Assembly (NCBI GenBank): GCA_937892255.1
Contig: CALAUL010000088.1
Location: 1-8,500 of the forward strand
DNA length: 8,500 nucleotides
Direction: 5' to 3'
Origin: an uncultured Bacteroidales bacterium
GTDB lineage: Bacteria; Bacteroidota; Bacteroidia; Bacteroidales; Marinilabiliaceae
The stretch's first letter is position 1. The number at the start of each line of letters is the position of its first letter. Shown piece by piece: positions 1 to 7,146 of the stretch. The position numbers and the translations under genes are program-made. The notes beneath the pieces were generated by a model. The model was given only the letters and a program-made list of their open reading frames with translations, was not told where the DNA came from and ran no database searches.

Positions 1-54
1 TAGAGCACAACACTTTTAATGTTGGGGTCCTGGGTTCGAGCCCCAGCTGGATCA
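1..54 (+). tRNA. tRNA-Lys (anticodon UUU), 3' part only
   Basis: This is the 3' portion of a tRNA cut by the window edge. It starts in the D-arm (GAGC at 3-6). The anticodon stem is CAACA (8-12) paired with TGTTG (20-24). The 7-nt loop CTTTTAA (13-19) places anticodon TTT at 15-17, which decodes Lys codons AAA/AAG. A 5-nt variable loop (25-29) is followed by the T-arm CTGGG/CCCAG (30-34 and 42-46) with loop TTCGAGC. The acceptor 3' strand is 47-53 and the discriminator base is A54. No CCA is encoded (CTC follows), so CCA must be added enzymatically. The 5' acceptor strand and most of the D-arm lie outside the window. Confidence 0.95.
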
Positions 55-60
55 CTCAGA

Positions 61-93
61 GAGGAGAGACTTTAAAAGAGTCTCTCTTTTTTT
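61..93 (+). terminator. Rho-independent terminator of the tRNA-Lys transcript
   Basis: A perfect 8-bp stem, GAGAGACT (64-71) with AGTCTCTC (79-86), has a 7-nt loop and is followed by an uninterrupted run of seven T (87-93). It begins only 7 nt after the tRNA end, so it most likely ends the tRNA transcript and separates it from the rimP promoter downstream. Confidence 0.88.
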
Positions 94-242
94 GTTTTGT
101 TCTATTTAGGTTATGAGCAGTGGGTGTTGGGGATAGAAGAAAGAGTAGAAAATGTGAGTTTGTTTTTAGGAAAGTAGCGAGAGCAGGGAAAATTGTGTCG
201 ATGTGTGAATAATGGGACTGATAAAACATTTATTGCGGATAG

Positions 243-274
243 TTTGGTAATTATAATAAAAAAGTATACCTTTG
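243..274 (+). promoter_or_regulatory. Bacteroidetes-type promoter of the rimP-nusA-infB operon
   Basis: A -33 element TTTG (243-246) and a -7 element TACCTTTG (267-274) are separated by 20 nt. This matches the Bacteroidetes primary sigma consensus (TTTG, about 19-21 nt, TAnnTTTG). Transcription should start near 279-282, leaving an untranslated leader of about 70 nt before rimP. The in-frame TTG at 272 lies inside this element and so cannot be the rimP start. Confidence 0.85.
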
Positions 275-303
275 CAAAGTGATTTAAGAGAGAAGGAAGT
301 TGC

Positions 304-323
304 AGGGGACGGTCAAGTCCCCT
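304..323 (+). promoter_or_regulatory. Hairpin in the rimP 5' leader (possible attenuator)
   Basis: AGGGGAC (304-310) pairs perfectly with GTCCCCT (317-323) around a 6-nt loop. It lies about 25 nt into the predicted leader and 29 nt before the rimP ATG. An AT-rich stretch (ATTTTATTAA) follows, which is not a true T-run, so it is at best a weak terminator. It could be a pause or attenuation element, a protein-binding RNA hairpin, or simply a stabilising 5' structure. The pairing is seen directly; a regulatory role is inference, based on the operon encoding the elongation factor NusA. Confidence 0.45.
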
Positions 324-352
324 ATTTTATTAACTATAATCGAGAGGTTGGA

Positions 353-820
353 ATGATAACAGAGTCAACTGTAAACGAAATAATATTGGAGAAACTCAAT
401 GCTGATGGCTGTTTTTTGGTTGATATAACTATAGGAGGTGACAACTCGATATTTATCACCATAGATAGCAAGTCGGGGATTTCTATTGACTATTGTGTTG
501 AATTGACCCGATATATAGAAGAGCGTTTGGATAGAGATGTTGAGGACTACAGTTTGGAAGTGTCTTCGGCCGGTATCGGAACCGTATTGAGGGTCATAGG
601 ACAATATGAGAAAAACATTGGGAATGAAGTAGAGGTTACGCTGCCTAATGGCTCGTGGCAGAAGGGTATTTTGATTTCTGTAGATAGTGATGTTTTTGAG
701 ATAGAGTGTGTTGAGAAAGAGAAGGTTGAAGGGAGTAAAAAGAAAGTTGAAGTGGTTAAGCGCTATCGATATGCATATAATGAAGTAAAACAAGTAAAAG
801 ATATAATATCTTTCAAGTAA
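353..820 (+). CDS. rimP: Ribosome maturation factor RimP
   Basis: This encodes a 155-aa protein, the usual RimP length, that binds the 30S precursor and helps its late assembly in the cytoplasm. The N-terminal alpha/beta domain carries the family pattern: a helix (VNEIILEKL), then FLVDITI, and the segment YSLEVSSAGIG around residues 66-76, corresponding to the RimP LEVSS-PG signature. The C-terminal SH3-like beta-barrel follows (about 85-155) and contains a Lys/Glu-rich insertion (KEKVEGSKKKVE) common in Bacteroidetes homologues. The ATG at 353 is chosen because it gives the canonical N-terminus and has GAGAGG (342-347) 5 nt upstream. An upstream in-frame TTG at 272 would lie inside the promoter. 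nusA begins 8 nt after the stop, so the two are co-transcribed and possibly translationally coupled. Confidence 0.95.
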   Translation: MITESTVNEIILEKLNADGCFLVDITIGGDNSIFITIDSKSGISIDYCVELTRYIEERLDRDVEDYSLEVSSAGIGTVLRVIGQYEKNIGNEVEVTLPNGSWQKGILISVDSDVFEIECVEKEKVEGSKKKVEVVKRYRYAYNEVKQVKDIISFK

Positions 821-828
821 TAAGTGCT

Positions 829-2070
829 ATGGAACATATTAATTTGATAGAGACATTTAAAGAGTTTAAAGAACTCAATAACATTGACAAGACAACTATC
901 GTTCGCATTTTGGAAGATGCGTTCCGCAGTCAGTTGGTAAAACAGTATGGTTCGGACGAGAAATTCAACGTGATAGTGAATCCGGATAAAGGGGACCTTG
1001 AAGTTTGGAAGAATCGTATAGTAGTAGCCGATGACGAAATAGTTGACGAGAATTTGCAAATCTCACTTACCGATGCTCGCAAGATAGATGCAGATTTCGA
1101 GATAGGCGAAGAGGTGACAGAAGAGGTGAATTATCTTAAGGAATTTGGACGTCGAGCTATCCTTAATTTGCGCCAGAATCTTGCAGGAGCCATTACCGAG
1201 CTTCAGAGAGACGGTATTTATCAGATGTATAAAGATCGTATCGGACAGATAATCGTGGGTGAGGTGTATCAAGTATGGAAGCGCGAAGTGCTTATACGTG
1301 ATGACGAAGGCATTGATCTTATACTTCCAAAGAGTGAGCAGATACCATCAGACTTCTTCCGTAAGGGTGATACAGTGAAGGCTGTTGTGATACGTGTAGA
1401 TATCAAGAATAACAATCCATATATCATTATAAGCCGAACATCGCCAATCTTCTTGGAGCGACTTTTCGAGGTAGAAGTTCCGGAAATATTCGATGGACTT
1501 ATTACTATAAAGAAAATAGTTCGTATGCCAGGAGAGCGTGCAAAGGTGGCTGTTGAGTCGTATGATGAAAGAATAGATCCGGTAGGAGCATGCGTGGGTA
1601 TGAAGGGTTCGAGAATACACTCTGTAGTGCGAGAACTTCGTAATGAGAATATCGACGTAATAAACTACACCACGAACATTCAGCTTTATATCACTCGTGC
1701 GTTGAGCCCGGCTCGAATCAACAATATCGTTATCGACCAAGAAAACAGAAAGGCAGAAGTTTTCCTTGACGCAGAAGAGGTGTCTATGGCTATAGGAAAA
1801 GGCGGTAGCAACATCAAGTTGGCAATGCAGCTCTGTGGTTATGATATAGACGTATTCCGTGAGCAGAGTGAGTCGGAAGAAGATGTGCAGCTTGAAGAGT
1901 TCGCAGATGAAATAGACGAGTGGATTATCGATGAGCTTAAGCGAGTGGGTTGCGACACAGCGAAGTCGGTAATTGAACTTGGTTTCGATGAGCTTACAAA
2001 GCGTACTGATCTTGAAGATGAGACTATAGAAGAAGTCTTGTCTATTTTGAAAGCCGAATTCGAATCATAA
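829..2070 (+). CDS. nusA: Transcription termination/antitermination factor NusA
   Basis: NusA (413 aa) binds RNA polymerase and nascent RNA, modulating pausing, intrinsic termination and rRNA antitermination. Domains in order are: an N-terminal RNA polymerase-binding domain (about 1-125); an S1 RNA-binding domain (about 138-204); KH1 with the GMKG loop at 257-260; and KH2 with GKGG at 323-326. An acidic stretch (ESEEDVQLEEFADEID) follows, then a short C-terminal helix-hairpin-helix-like module (about 366-413). The protein lacks the paired AR1/AR2 repeats of E. coli NusA (495 aa) but keeps this one module, a known shorter architecture outside Proteobacteria. The gene lies between rimP (8-nt gap) and infB (90-nt gap), the conserved operon order. 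NusA often regulates its own operon in other bacteria; whether it does so here is not shown. Confidence 0.97.
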   Translation: MEHINLIETFKEFKELNNIDKTTIVRILEDAFRSQLVKQYGSDEKFNVIVNPDKGDLEVWKNRIVVADDEIVDENLQISLTDARKIDADFEIGEEVTEEVNYLKEFGRRAILNLRQNLAGAITELQRDGIYQMYKDRIGQIIVGEVYQVWKREVLIRDDEGIDLILPKSEQIPSDFFRKGDTVKAVVIRVDIKNNNPYIIISRTSPIFLERLFEVEVPEIFDGLITIKKIVRMPGERAKVAVESYDERIDPVGACVGMKGSRIHSVVRELRNENIDVINYTTNIQLYITRALSPARINNIVIDQENRKAEVFLDAEEVSMAIGKGGSNIKLAMQLCGYDIDVFREQSESEEDVQLEEFADEIDEWIIDELKRVGCDTAKSVIELGFDELTKRTDLEDETIEEVLSILKAEFES

Positions 2071-2090
2071 CTAATATGATACCGGGCTGA

Positions 2091-2130
2091 GTGGTCCACA
2101 CCTTGGTCGTTGATAACGGACGGTGTGGCA
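2091..2130 (+). promoter_or_regulatory. Structured RNA element in the nusA-infB gap
   Basis: In the 90-nt gap, CCACACC (2096-2102) pairs perfectly with GGTGTGG (2122-2128). Inside this, CGTT (2108-2111) pairs with AACG (2115-2118) around a GAT triloop, giving a two-tier stem with an internal loop. No T-run follows, so it is not an intrinsic terminator. The sequence from there to the infB ATG is A-rich and lacks a clear Shine-Dalgarno. It might control infB translation, be an RNA processing site, or bind a protein. I do not recognise a named RNA family; the function is inference. Confidence 0.5.
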
Positions 2131-2160
2131 GATGTTGAACTTCTAAAGAGAAAATGAAAT

Positions 2161-4857
2161 ATGGCAGAAGGAAAAAGATTAAGCAAGTTAGCCGGAGAAT
2201 TGGGTGTGGGGGTAAATACCCTCGTCGATTTTCTCCAGAAAAAGGGTTATACCGACTATAACCCCAACACCAAGGTGAACGAAGATGTAATCACTCTTCT
2301 TGAAAGAGAATATAGTAAAGACAAATCAATAAAAGAGGCTTCAGACCAGAAGATTGTAGAGATGAAAAACAAACCTCGCAAGTCTTCGGTGTCTATTGAG
2401 TCTTCGAATGATACGATAGATAAAGAATTGCCGGCGGAGCCGTTGAAAAGCCCAAAGGTAGTTGGTAAAATTGATCTTGACAGCTTAAATAAACCGAAAC
2501 ATTCGGGACCGAAGAAAGAACAGCAAAACCAACAACCTCGGGTTAAGGAAGTTGAGTCTGCACCCGTCGAGGAGAAGAAAAAGGACCCTCAGGCAACAGT
2601 TGACAAACCTTCTGTAGAGGAAAATAAAGATATGCAAAGTGAGTCGTCGGATGTATTCCGCATTAGTGATAGTCCAAAGATAAGTGGTCCAAATGTCGTT
2701 GGCAAAATAAACTTGCCGGTAGAAAAGAGCGAAGACCATAAACGCAACAAGAAGAAAAAACGTCAACGCATATCGGGAGAGAAGGTTGATGTGTCTTCTG
2801 TTTCGGCAATGAATCAGTCGAATGGCAATGGTGCTCGAGACAAGAAGGGAGGTCGTTTTGAAGAGAAGAAAAACAAACAAGGCGGTCAGAACAATAATCA
2901 ACAAGGCGGAGGCAAAAAAGAGAAGAAGTCTAAGCGACCTGTTCGTCAGGAGATAAGCGAGGAAGATGTACAGAAGCAAGTAAAAGATACATTGGCTCGA
3001 CTTACAGCGAAGAATCAGAAGTCTAAAGGCTCTAAGCATCGTCGCGACAAACGAGAGATATTCCAAGAACGTCGAGCAGAAGAGGCAGAGCGTTTGGAGC
3101 ACGAAAAGAAGATTCTAAAAGTAACAGAGTTCGTCACAGCCAATGAATTAGCGTCTATGATGGACGTGCCGGTAAACCAAGTCATAGCAACGTTTATGAC
3201 TCTCGGAATGTTCGTCTCAATCAACCAACGCCTTGATGCTGAGACAATGGTTATCGTTGCTGAGGAATTCGGATATAAGATAGAATTTATCAGTGTAGAA
3301 GATGCCGACAACAGCGAAGAGGAAGAAGAGGACGAGTCACTGCTTGTAGAACGTCCGCCTATTGTCACAGTGATGGGACACGTGGACCACGGTAAGACAT
3401 CGTTGCTTGACTATATCCGTAAATCAGATGTCCTCTCGGGTGAGGCCGGAGGTATAACACAGCATATTGGAGCTTATGCAGTTAAGCTTGAGAATGGCCG
3501 TCAGATAACATTCCTTGACACTCCGGGTCATGAGGCGTTTACTGCGATGCGTGCTCGTGGTGCTAAAGTTACCGACGTCGTTATCATCATTGTTGCAGCC
3601 GATGACTCTGTAAAGCCACAGACAATAGAAGCTATCAACCACGCATCGGCGGCTGGTGTGCCTATAATATTTGCAATAAACAAGATTGATAAGCCGGGTG
3701 CAAATCCGGATAAGATACGTGAGGCTCTTGCCAATATGAACTACTTGGTAGAAGAGTGGGGTGGTAAATATCAGTGTCAGGAAATATCTGCAAAGAAAGG
3801 TATCAACATCGACAAGTTGTTGGAAAAGGTACTATTAGAGGCAGATATGCTCGAGTTGAAAGCTAATCCGGACCGTTTGGCTGTTGGTAATGTTATCGAA
3901 TCGTCACTGCAAACAGGTAAGGGATATACAACAACTATGCTTGTCAGCAACGGCACACTGAATGTAGGAGATATGATAGTCTGCGGAAGCTATTATGGTC
4001 ACGTCAAGGCGATGACCAATGAGCGCGGACATAGAGTGGCAAAGGCAACACCGGCAACACCTGTCGAGGTATTGGGTCTTAATGGTGCACCTACAGCAGG
4101 TGAAAAGTTTACGGTCTATACAAACGAAAAGGAGGCTAAACAGATTGCCAACAAGCGTGAGCAGTTGCAACGTGAGCAGAAACAGCGTACACACAAACAT
4201 ATCGGTCTCGATGAAATCGGACGTCGTATTGCCATAGGTAATTTCCAGGAACTTAACATCATCGTTAAAGGCGACGTAGATGGTTCTATTGAGGCAATTA
4301 CGGATAGCTTGATAAAGCTCTCAACGGAAGAAATCCAAGTGCGAGTGATACACAAGGCTGTAGGACAGATTTCAGAGAGCGATGTGTCATTGGCGGCTGC
4401 TTCTGATGCTATCATCGTCGGTTTCCAAGTTCGTCCGTCGGCTGCGGCTCGTAAGTTGGCAGAGAAGGAAGAGATAGATATTCGTTTGTACTCTATAATC
4501 TTTGATGCTATCGAGGAAATTAAATTGGCAATGGAGGGAATGCTTTCTCCGGAAATAAAAGAGCAAGTTACCGGTACGCTTGAGATACGTGAGACGTTCA
4601 AGATTAGCAAGGTCGGTACTATCGCAGGTTGTTTCGTTGCCGATGGAAAGATTAAGAGCAAGTCTAAGGTTCGTATCATTCGTGATGGTATCGTTGTTTA
4701 CTCCGGAGCTCTTGGTTCGCTCAAGCGATTCAAAGATGATGCGAAAGAGGTTATCGCAGGTCTCGATTGTGGTTTGAATATCGAAGGATATAACGATATA
4801 CAGACAGGAGATATAATTGAGGCTTACGAAGAGACAGAGGTGGCAAGAAAGTTGTAA
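2161..4857 (+). CDS. infB: Translation initiation factor IF-2
   Basis: IF-2 (898 aa) is the GTPase that brings fMet-tRNA to the 30S subunit and promotes 50S joining. An N-terminal IF2_N-type helical module (about 4-55) is followed by a long, low-complexity Lys/Glu/Asn/Gln-rich linker (about 60-315). The linker carries two copies of a VVGKI(D/N)L motif (100-106, 179-185) and a Gly/Asn/Gln tract (about 241-251). A second IF2_N module spans about 318-376. The G domain is intact: G1 GHVDHGKTS (406-414), G2 with Thr433 in GGITQHIG, G3 DTPGH (453-457), G4 NKID (507-510) and G5 SAK (543-545). Beta-barrel domain II, domain III and the fMet-tRNA-binding C-terminal barrel follow to 898. The length is typical of Bacteroidetes, where the linker is large. 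It is the last gene of the rimP-nusA operon. Confidence 0.98.
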   Translation: MAEGKRLSKLAGELGVGVNTLVDFLQKKGYTDYNPNTKVNEDVITLLEREYSKDKSIKEASDQKIVEMKNKPRKSSVSIESSNDTIDKELPAEPLKSPKVVGKIDLDSLNKPKHSGPKKEQQNQQPRVKEVESAPVEEKKKDPQATVDKPSVEENKDMQSESSDVFRISDSPKISGPNVVGKINLPVEKSEDHKRNKKKKRQRISGEKVDVSSVSAMNQSNGNGARDKKGGRFEEKKNKQGGQNNNQQGGGKKEKKSKRPVRQEISEEDVQKQVKDTLARLTAKNQKSKGSKHRRDKREIFQERRAEEAERLEHEKKILKVTEFVTANELASMMDVPVNQVIATFMTLGMFVSINQRLDAETMVIVAEEFGYKIEFISVEDADNSEEEEEDESLLVERPPIVTVMGHVDHGKTSLLDYIRKSDVLSGEAGGITQHIGAYAVKLENGRQITFLDTPGHEAFTAMRARGAKVTDVVIIIVAADDSVKPQTIEAINHASAAGVPIIFAINKIDKPGANPDKIREALANMNYLVEEWGGKYQCQEISAKKGINIDKLLEKVLLEADMLELKANPDRLAVGNVIESSLQTGKGYTTTMLVSNGTLNVGDMIVCGSYYGHVKAMTNERGHRVAKATPATPVEVLGLNGAPTAGEKFTVYTNEKEAKQIANKREQLQREQKQRTHKHIGLDEIGRRIAIGNFQELNIIVKGDVDGSIEAITDSLIKLSTEEIQVRVIHKAVGQISESDVSLAAASDAIIVGFQVRPSAAARKLAEKEEIDIRLYSIIFDAIEEIKLAMEGMLSPEIKEQVTGTLEIRETFKISKVGTIAGCFVADGKIKSKSKVRIIRDGIVVYSGALGSLKRFKDDAKEVIAGLDCGLNIEGYNDIQTGDIIEAYEETEVARKL

Positions 4858-4872
4858 TTTCTTATACATAAA

Positions 4873-4915
4873 AAGTTCCCCAAGTAATTGAATTGCTTGG
4901 GGAACTTGTTTTTTT
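4873..4915 (+). terminator. Strong terminator after infB, probably bidirectional
   Basis: A perfect 12-bp stem, AAGTTCCCCAAG (4873-4884) with CTTGGGGAACTT (4896-4907), has an 11-nt loop. It is followed by G and then seven T (4909-4915). It starts 15 nt after the infB stop. On the minus strand the hairpin is followed by a short T-run (complement of the A-run at 4870-4874), and it lies about 46 nt beyond the convergent pdxA stop. It can therefore plausibly end both transcripts. Confidence 0.92.
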
Positions 4916-4953
4916 ACAAATGTCAACGTCGTGGCATTTTACTACGCCGTTGT

Positions 4954-6021
4954 TTATGCATTTTTCTCTGTCTCTTGTTTCACTCTCACCTGCATTGGGT
5001 TGCTCGTAATCTCTTTATTTATCATTCTGTTGCGGAAGACGTCCAAAGCTAAATATATGGCGGCTCTGAATGAGTCGGGATTAGCTTTGTCTTGTCCCGC
5101 AATGTCGTATGCAGTGCCATGGTCAGGCGATGTGCGAACAAATGGTAGTCCTGCTGTGTAGTTAACGCCATTGTCGAATGCCAATGCTTTGAAAGGTGCA
5201 AGTCCTTGGTCATGATACATCGCAAGTATTGCATCGAATTTGCCTAAAGCCTCACTGCCAAATATTCCATCGGCAGCGTATGGTCCCATGGCATATATTC
5301 CTTCTCCGTTGGCGATTTCTATTGCCGGAGAGATGATTTCCTGATCTTCCTTGCCCAGAAGTCCGTTGTCGCCTGCGTGAGGATTAAGTCCGAGTACGGC
5401 AATGCGAGGACGACGTATTGTAAAGTCCTGTTTCAGTGAAGTGTTGAGTATTCGCAGTTTATCAAGAATGCTCTCTCTCGTGATGTGTGACGATACTTCG
5501 GAAATAGGTACATGGCCAGCAACGACGCCTACTCGCAAGTTGTTTGCAACCAATAGCATGAGGGCTTTGCCTTCGCCTGCCATCTGTTCAAGATATTCGG
5601 TATGTCCGGGGAATGAGAACTCTTCCGACTGTATGTTTTTCTTGTTGATAGGTGCTGTGACAAGTACGTCGAGTTCTCCGTTTTTAAGGTCATCGACAGC
5701 TAGTTTGAGTGCGTCAAAAGCTGCTTTGCCACTCTCAGCTGTTGCTTTGCCCAATTCGACGCGAGCATTGTCGTCTCCGCACGTCACGATGTTTACTCTT
5801 TTCGGATGTGCTTCAGATGCGTTCTTGATGTTGTTCAGACTGAAGTTTTGTATGTTGAGAGCTTTACGGTGGTATGCAGCAACTTTGGGCGAACCATAGA
5901 TGATAGGAATGAAATTGTCGTACAATTCTTGGTCCGACAATGTCTTCAATATTACTTCAAATCCTATGCCGTTGACGTCGCCTTGTGTTATACCAACTCT
6001 TATTTTCTGTTCATCTTCCAT
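4954..6021 (-). CDS. pdxA: 4-hydroxythreonine-4-phosphate dehydrogenase PdxA
   Basis: PdxA (355 aa) oxidises 4-phosphohydroxy-L-threonine with NAD. The product decarboxylates to 3-amino-2-oxopropyl phosphate, which PdxJ condenses with deoxyxylulose 5-phosphate to make pyridoxine phosphate (DXP-dependent vitamin B6 route, cytosol). The N-terminus has the family signature GITQGDVNGIG (10-20). TAPINK lies at 122-127. The three divalent-metal-binding histidines are all present: His140 in PGHTE, His215 in NPHAG and His270 in YHDQG. The C-terminal SPDHGTAYDIAG (298-309) is the conserved substrate/NAD region. No catalytic residue appears to be missing. The ATG lies 14 bp after the stop of the upstream lipoprotein gene, so the two very likely share a transcript. 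The gene converges on infB. Confidence 0.97.
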   Translation of the reverse strand: MEDEQKIRVGITQGDVNGIGFEVILKTLSDQELYDNFIPIIYGSPKVAAYHRKALNIQNFSLNNIKNASEAHPKRVNIVTCGDDNARVELGKATAESGKAAFDALKLAVDDLKNGELDVLVTAPINKKNIQSEEFSFPGHTEYLEQMAGEGKALMLLVANNLRVGVVAGHVPISEVSSHITRESILDKLRILNTSLKQDFTIRRPRIAVLGLNPHAGDNGLLGKEDQEIISPAIEIANGEGIYAMGPYAADGIFGSEALGKFDAILAMYHDQGLAPFKALAFDNGVNYTAGLPFVRTSPDHGTAYDIAGQDKANPDSFRAAIYLALDVFRNRMINKEITSNPMQVRVKQETEKNA

Positions 6022-6035
6022 ATATGTTAATAGTA

Positions 6036-7055
6036 TTATTTCGTAGTTTCGTAATTGTTAATGTTTAGTGAGTACATGACAGCTTCAAGTTGTCTGAGTT
6101 TGTTGCGTTTCTTTTCTCTTCGTGGGTAGTAGACATAGCCATCTGTTACTACGACGCGGTTGTTGATGGTGTCGTGATGAGCGCGAAGTATGAATGGCCC
6201 GCCCATGGGGTAACCTTCCATTCTCCATAGACCTCTCAATTCGGCAACGTCCATCTTTTTGTGTTTCCCGCTTTTGTATATTATTTCGTCGAGTCCGAAA
6301 CGTATCTCGGTGCACATGTACGACCCTTGTGGACCTTCGATGTTGGCGCGTAGGAGTGAGTCTCGTTTGTTGAGGATATATACTTTTGACATGGCTCCTT
6401 CTCCGATATATGGGAAGTCGTAGACGAACATGCCCATCTGCGAATCTTCGTCATCGAGCATAAACCACGACAAGGCTTCTTTGTCAGGAGGTGTGCAAGG
6501 TGAGAAGAGGTTTGGAATACAGATGTCGATATTCCATTGTTTGCCAACGTTCTCGCTCAGGGCAATGTCACGTATCGACTTGTTGTATGTCATCATGCGT
6601 ACTCGCTCCATTCTGAGGAGAAAGCTTATTATCTTCATGTGCTCTGTTTGTAGCAAATCAAGAAGTTCGGTTTTGTCTTTTGCTGTTATTCTTATGTAGG
6701 CTTGTGGTTTAGCCCATCTGTTTTCGTAAAATCCGACATCTCCGACCTTGATGGTGTCGTGAACAACAACATCTATTATGTTGCGAAACTTCTGCATGTT
6801 GAGGTCGAAATATCCATGAGGGACTGTCTGCATGTCGAATAGTGGTTCGGGAATGTTTAAACCTACTATGGTGTCTCCGAGCATCGAGGCTAAGTATGCG
6901 CCACATGTGTCGTTTTTGATGTTGTCGTTTATTACGACTAAGACTTCTCCGTTGCCTCCTGTGACCGCAGGTTTAAATATCTCTCCGCTTTGCTGTTGTT
7001 TGTTACATGATACAAAGGCCAAAGCTATGAGTGTTATTGTCAATATTTTATTCAT
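6036..7055 (-). CDS. Predicted lipoprotein, DUF4837-like, function unknown
   Basis: This is a 339-aa protein with a lipoprotein signal peptide: Asn-Lys at the N-terminus, a hydrophobic core, and lipobox FVSC with the acylated cysteine at 17. The sequence after Cys17 (NKQQQSGE) has no run of acidic residues like the Bacteroidetes surface-export signal, so a periplasm-facing anchor seems more likely (inference). Distinctive segments are YDFPYIGEGAMSK (212-224), GLWRMEGYPMGGPFI (275-289) and GYVYYPRREKKRNKLRQLEA (306-325), the last strongly basic. From memory it resembles the Bacteroidetes DUF4837 family; that assignment is unverified and no activity is known to me. It has its own upstream promoter and is followed 14 bp later by pdxA. 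A link to vitamin B6 metabolism is not demonstrated. Confidence 0.82.
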   Translation of the reverse strand: MNKILTITLIALAFVSCNKQQQSGEIFKPAVTGGNGEVLVVINDNIKNDTCGAYLASMLGDTIVGLNIPEPLFDMQTVPHGYFDLNMQKFRNIIDVVVHDTIKVGDVGFYENRWAKPQAYIRITAKDKTELLDLLQTEHMKIISFLLRMERVRMMTYNKSIRDIALSENVGKQWNIDICIPNLFSPCTPPDKEALSWFMLDDEDSQMGMFVYDFPYIGEGAMSKVYILNKRDSLLRANIEGPQGSYMCTEIRFGLDEIIYKSGKHKKMDVAELRGLWRMEGYPMGGPFILRAHHDTINNRVVVTDGYVYYPRREKKRNKLRQLEAVMYSLNINNYETTK

Positions 7056-7093
7056 GCTTATATGTGTTTTGCGTTAAGTTACTTTCTATCCGA

Positions 7094-7123
7094 CAAAGAT
7101 AGTCATTTTTCTCAAAACGGAAA
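7094..7123 (-). promoter_or_regulatory. Likely promoter of the lipoprotein-pdxA unit
   Basis: On the minus strand a -7 element TATCTTTG (7101 down to 7094) matches TAnnTTTG. About 18 nt upstream lies TTTC (7123-7120), a one-base deviation from the -33 TTTG. Transcription would begin near 7087-7090, about 33 nt before the lipoprotein ATG at 7055. The -7 element is convincing and the -33 element weaker. Its position just beyond the glycosyltransferase stop suggests separate transcription of the two units, although no terminator is visible between them. Confidence 0.6.
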
Positions 7124-7146
7124 GGACACGGTTTGTTGTATTCTTT

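Noticed and set aside
1..60. tRNA-Lys 3' end as an integration (att) site
   Set aside because: No integrase, no direct repeat of the tRNA end elsewhere in the window, and the sequence downstream is a normal terminator and housekeeping operon.
94..242. Possible small gene or ncRNA between the tRNA terminator and the rimP promoter
   Set aside because: No open frame of useful length, no promoter and no convincing hairpin seen.
272..352. N-terminal extension of RimP from a TTG codon at 272
   Set aside because: The TTG is inside the -7 promoter element, the extra 27 residues are unlike RimP, and the ATG at 353 gives the family's normal start with GAGAGG upstream.
2076..2146. Tiny open frames in the nusA-infB gap (ATG at 2076 and at 2132, 4 codons each)
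   Set aside because: They are too short and lack any initiation signal; chance ATGs are expected at this AT content.
4931..5161. Plus-strand 76-codon frame starting MAFYYAVVYAFF
   Set aside because: It overlaps pdxA antisense, has no promoter, and sits just after a strong terminator; the opposite frame encodes intact PdxA.
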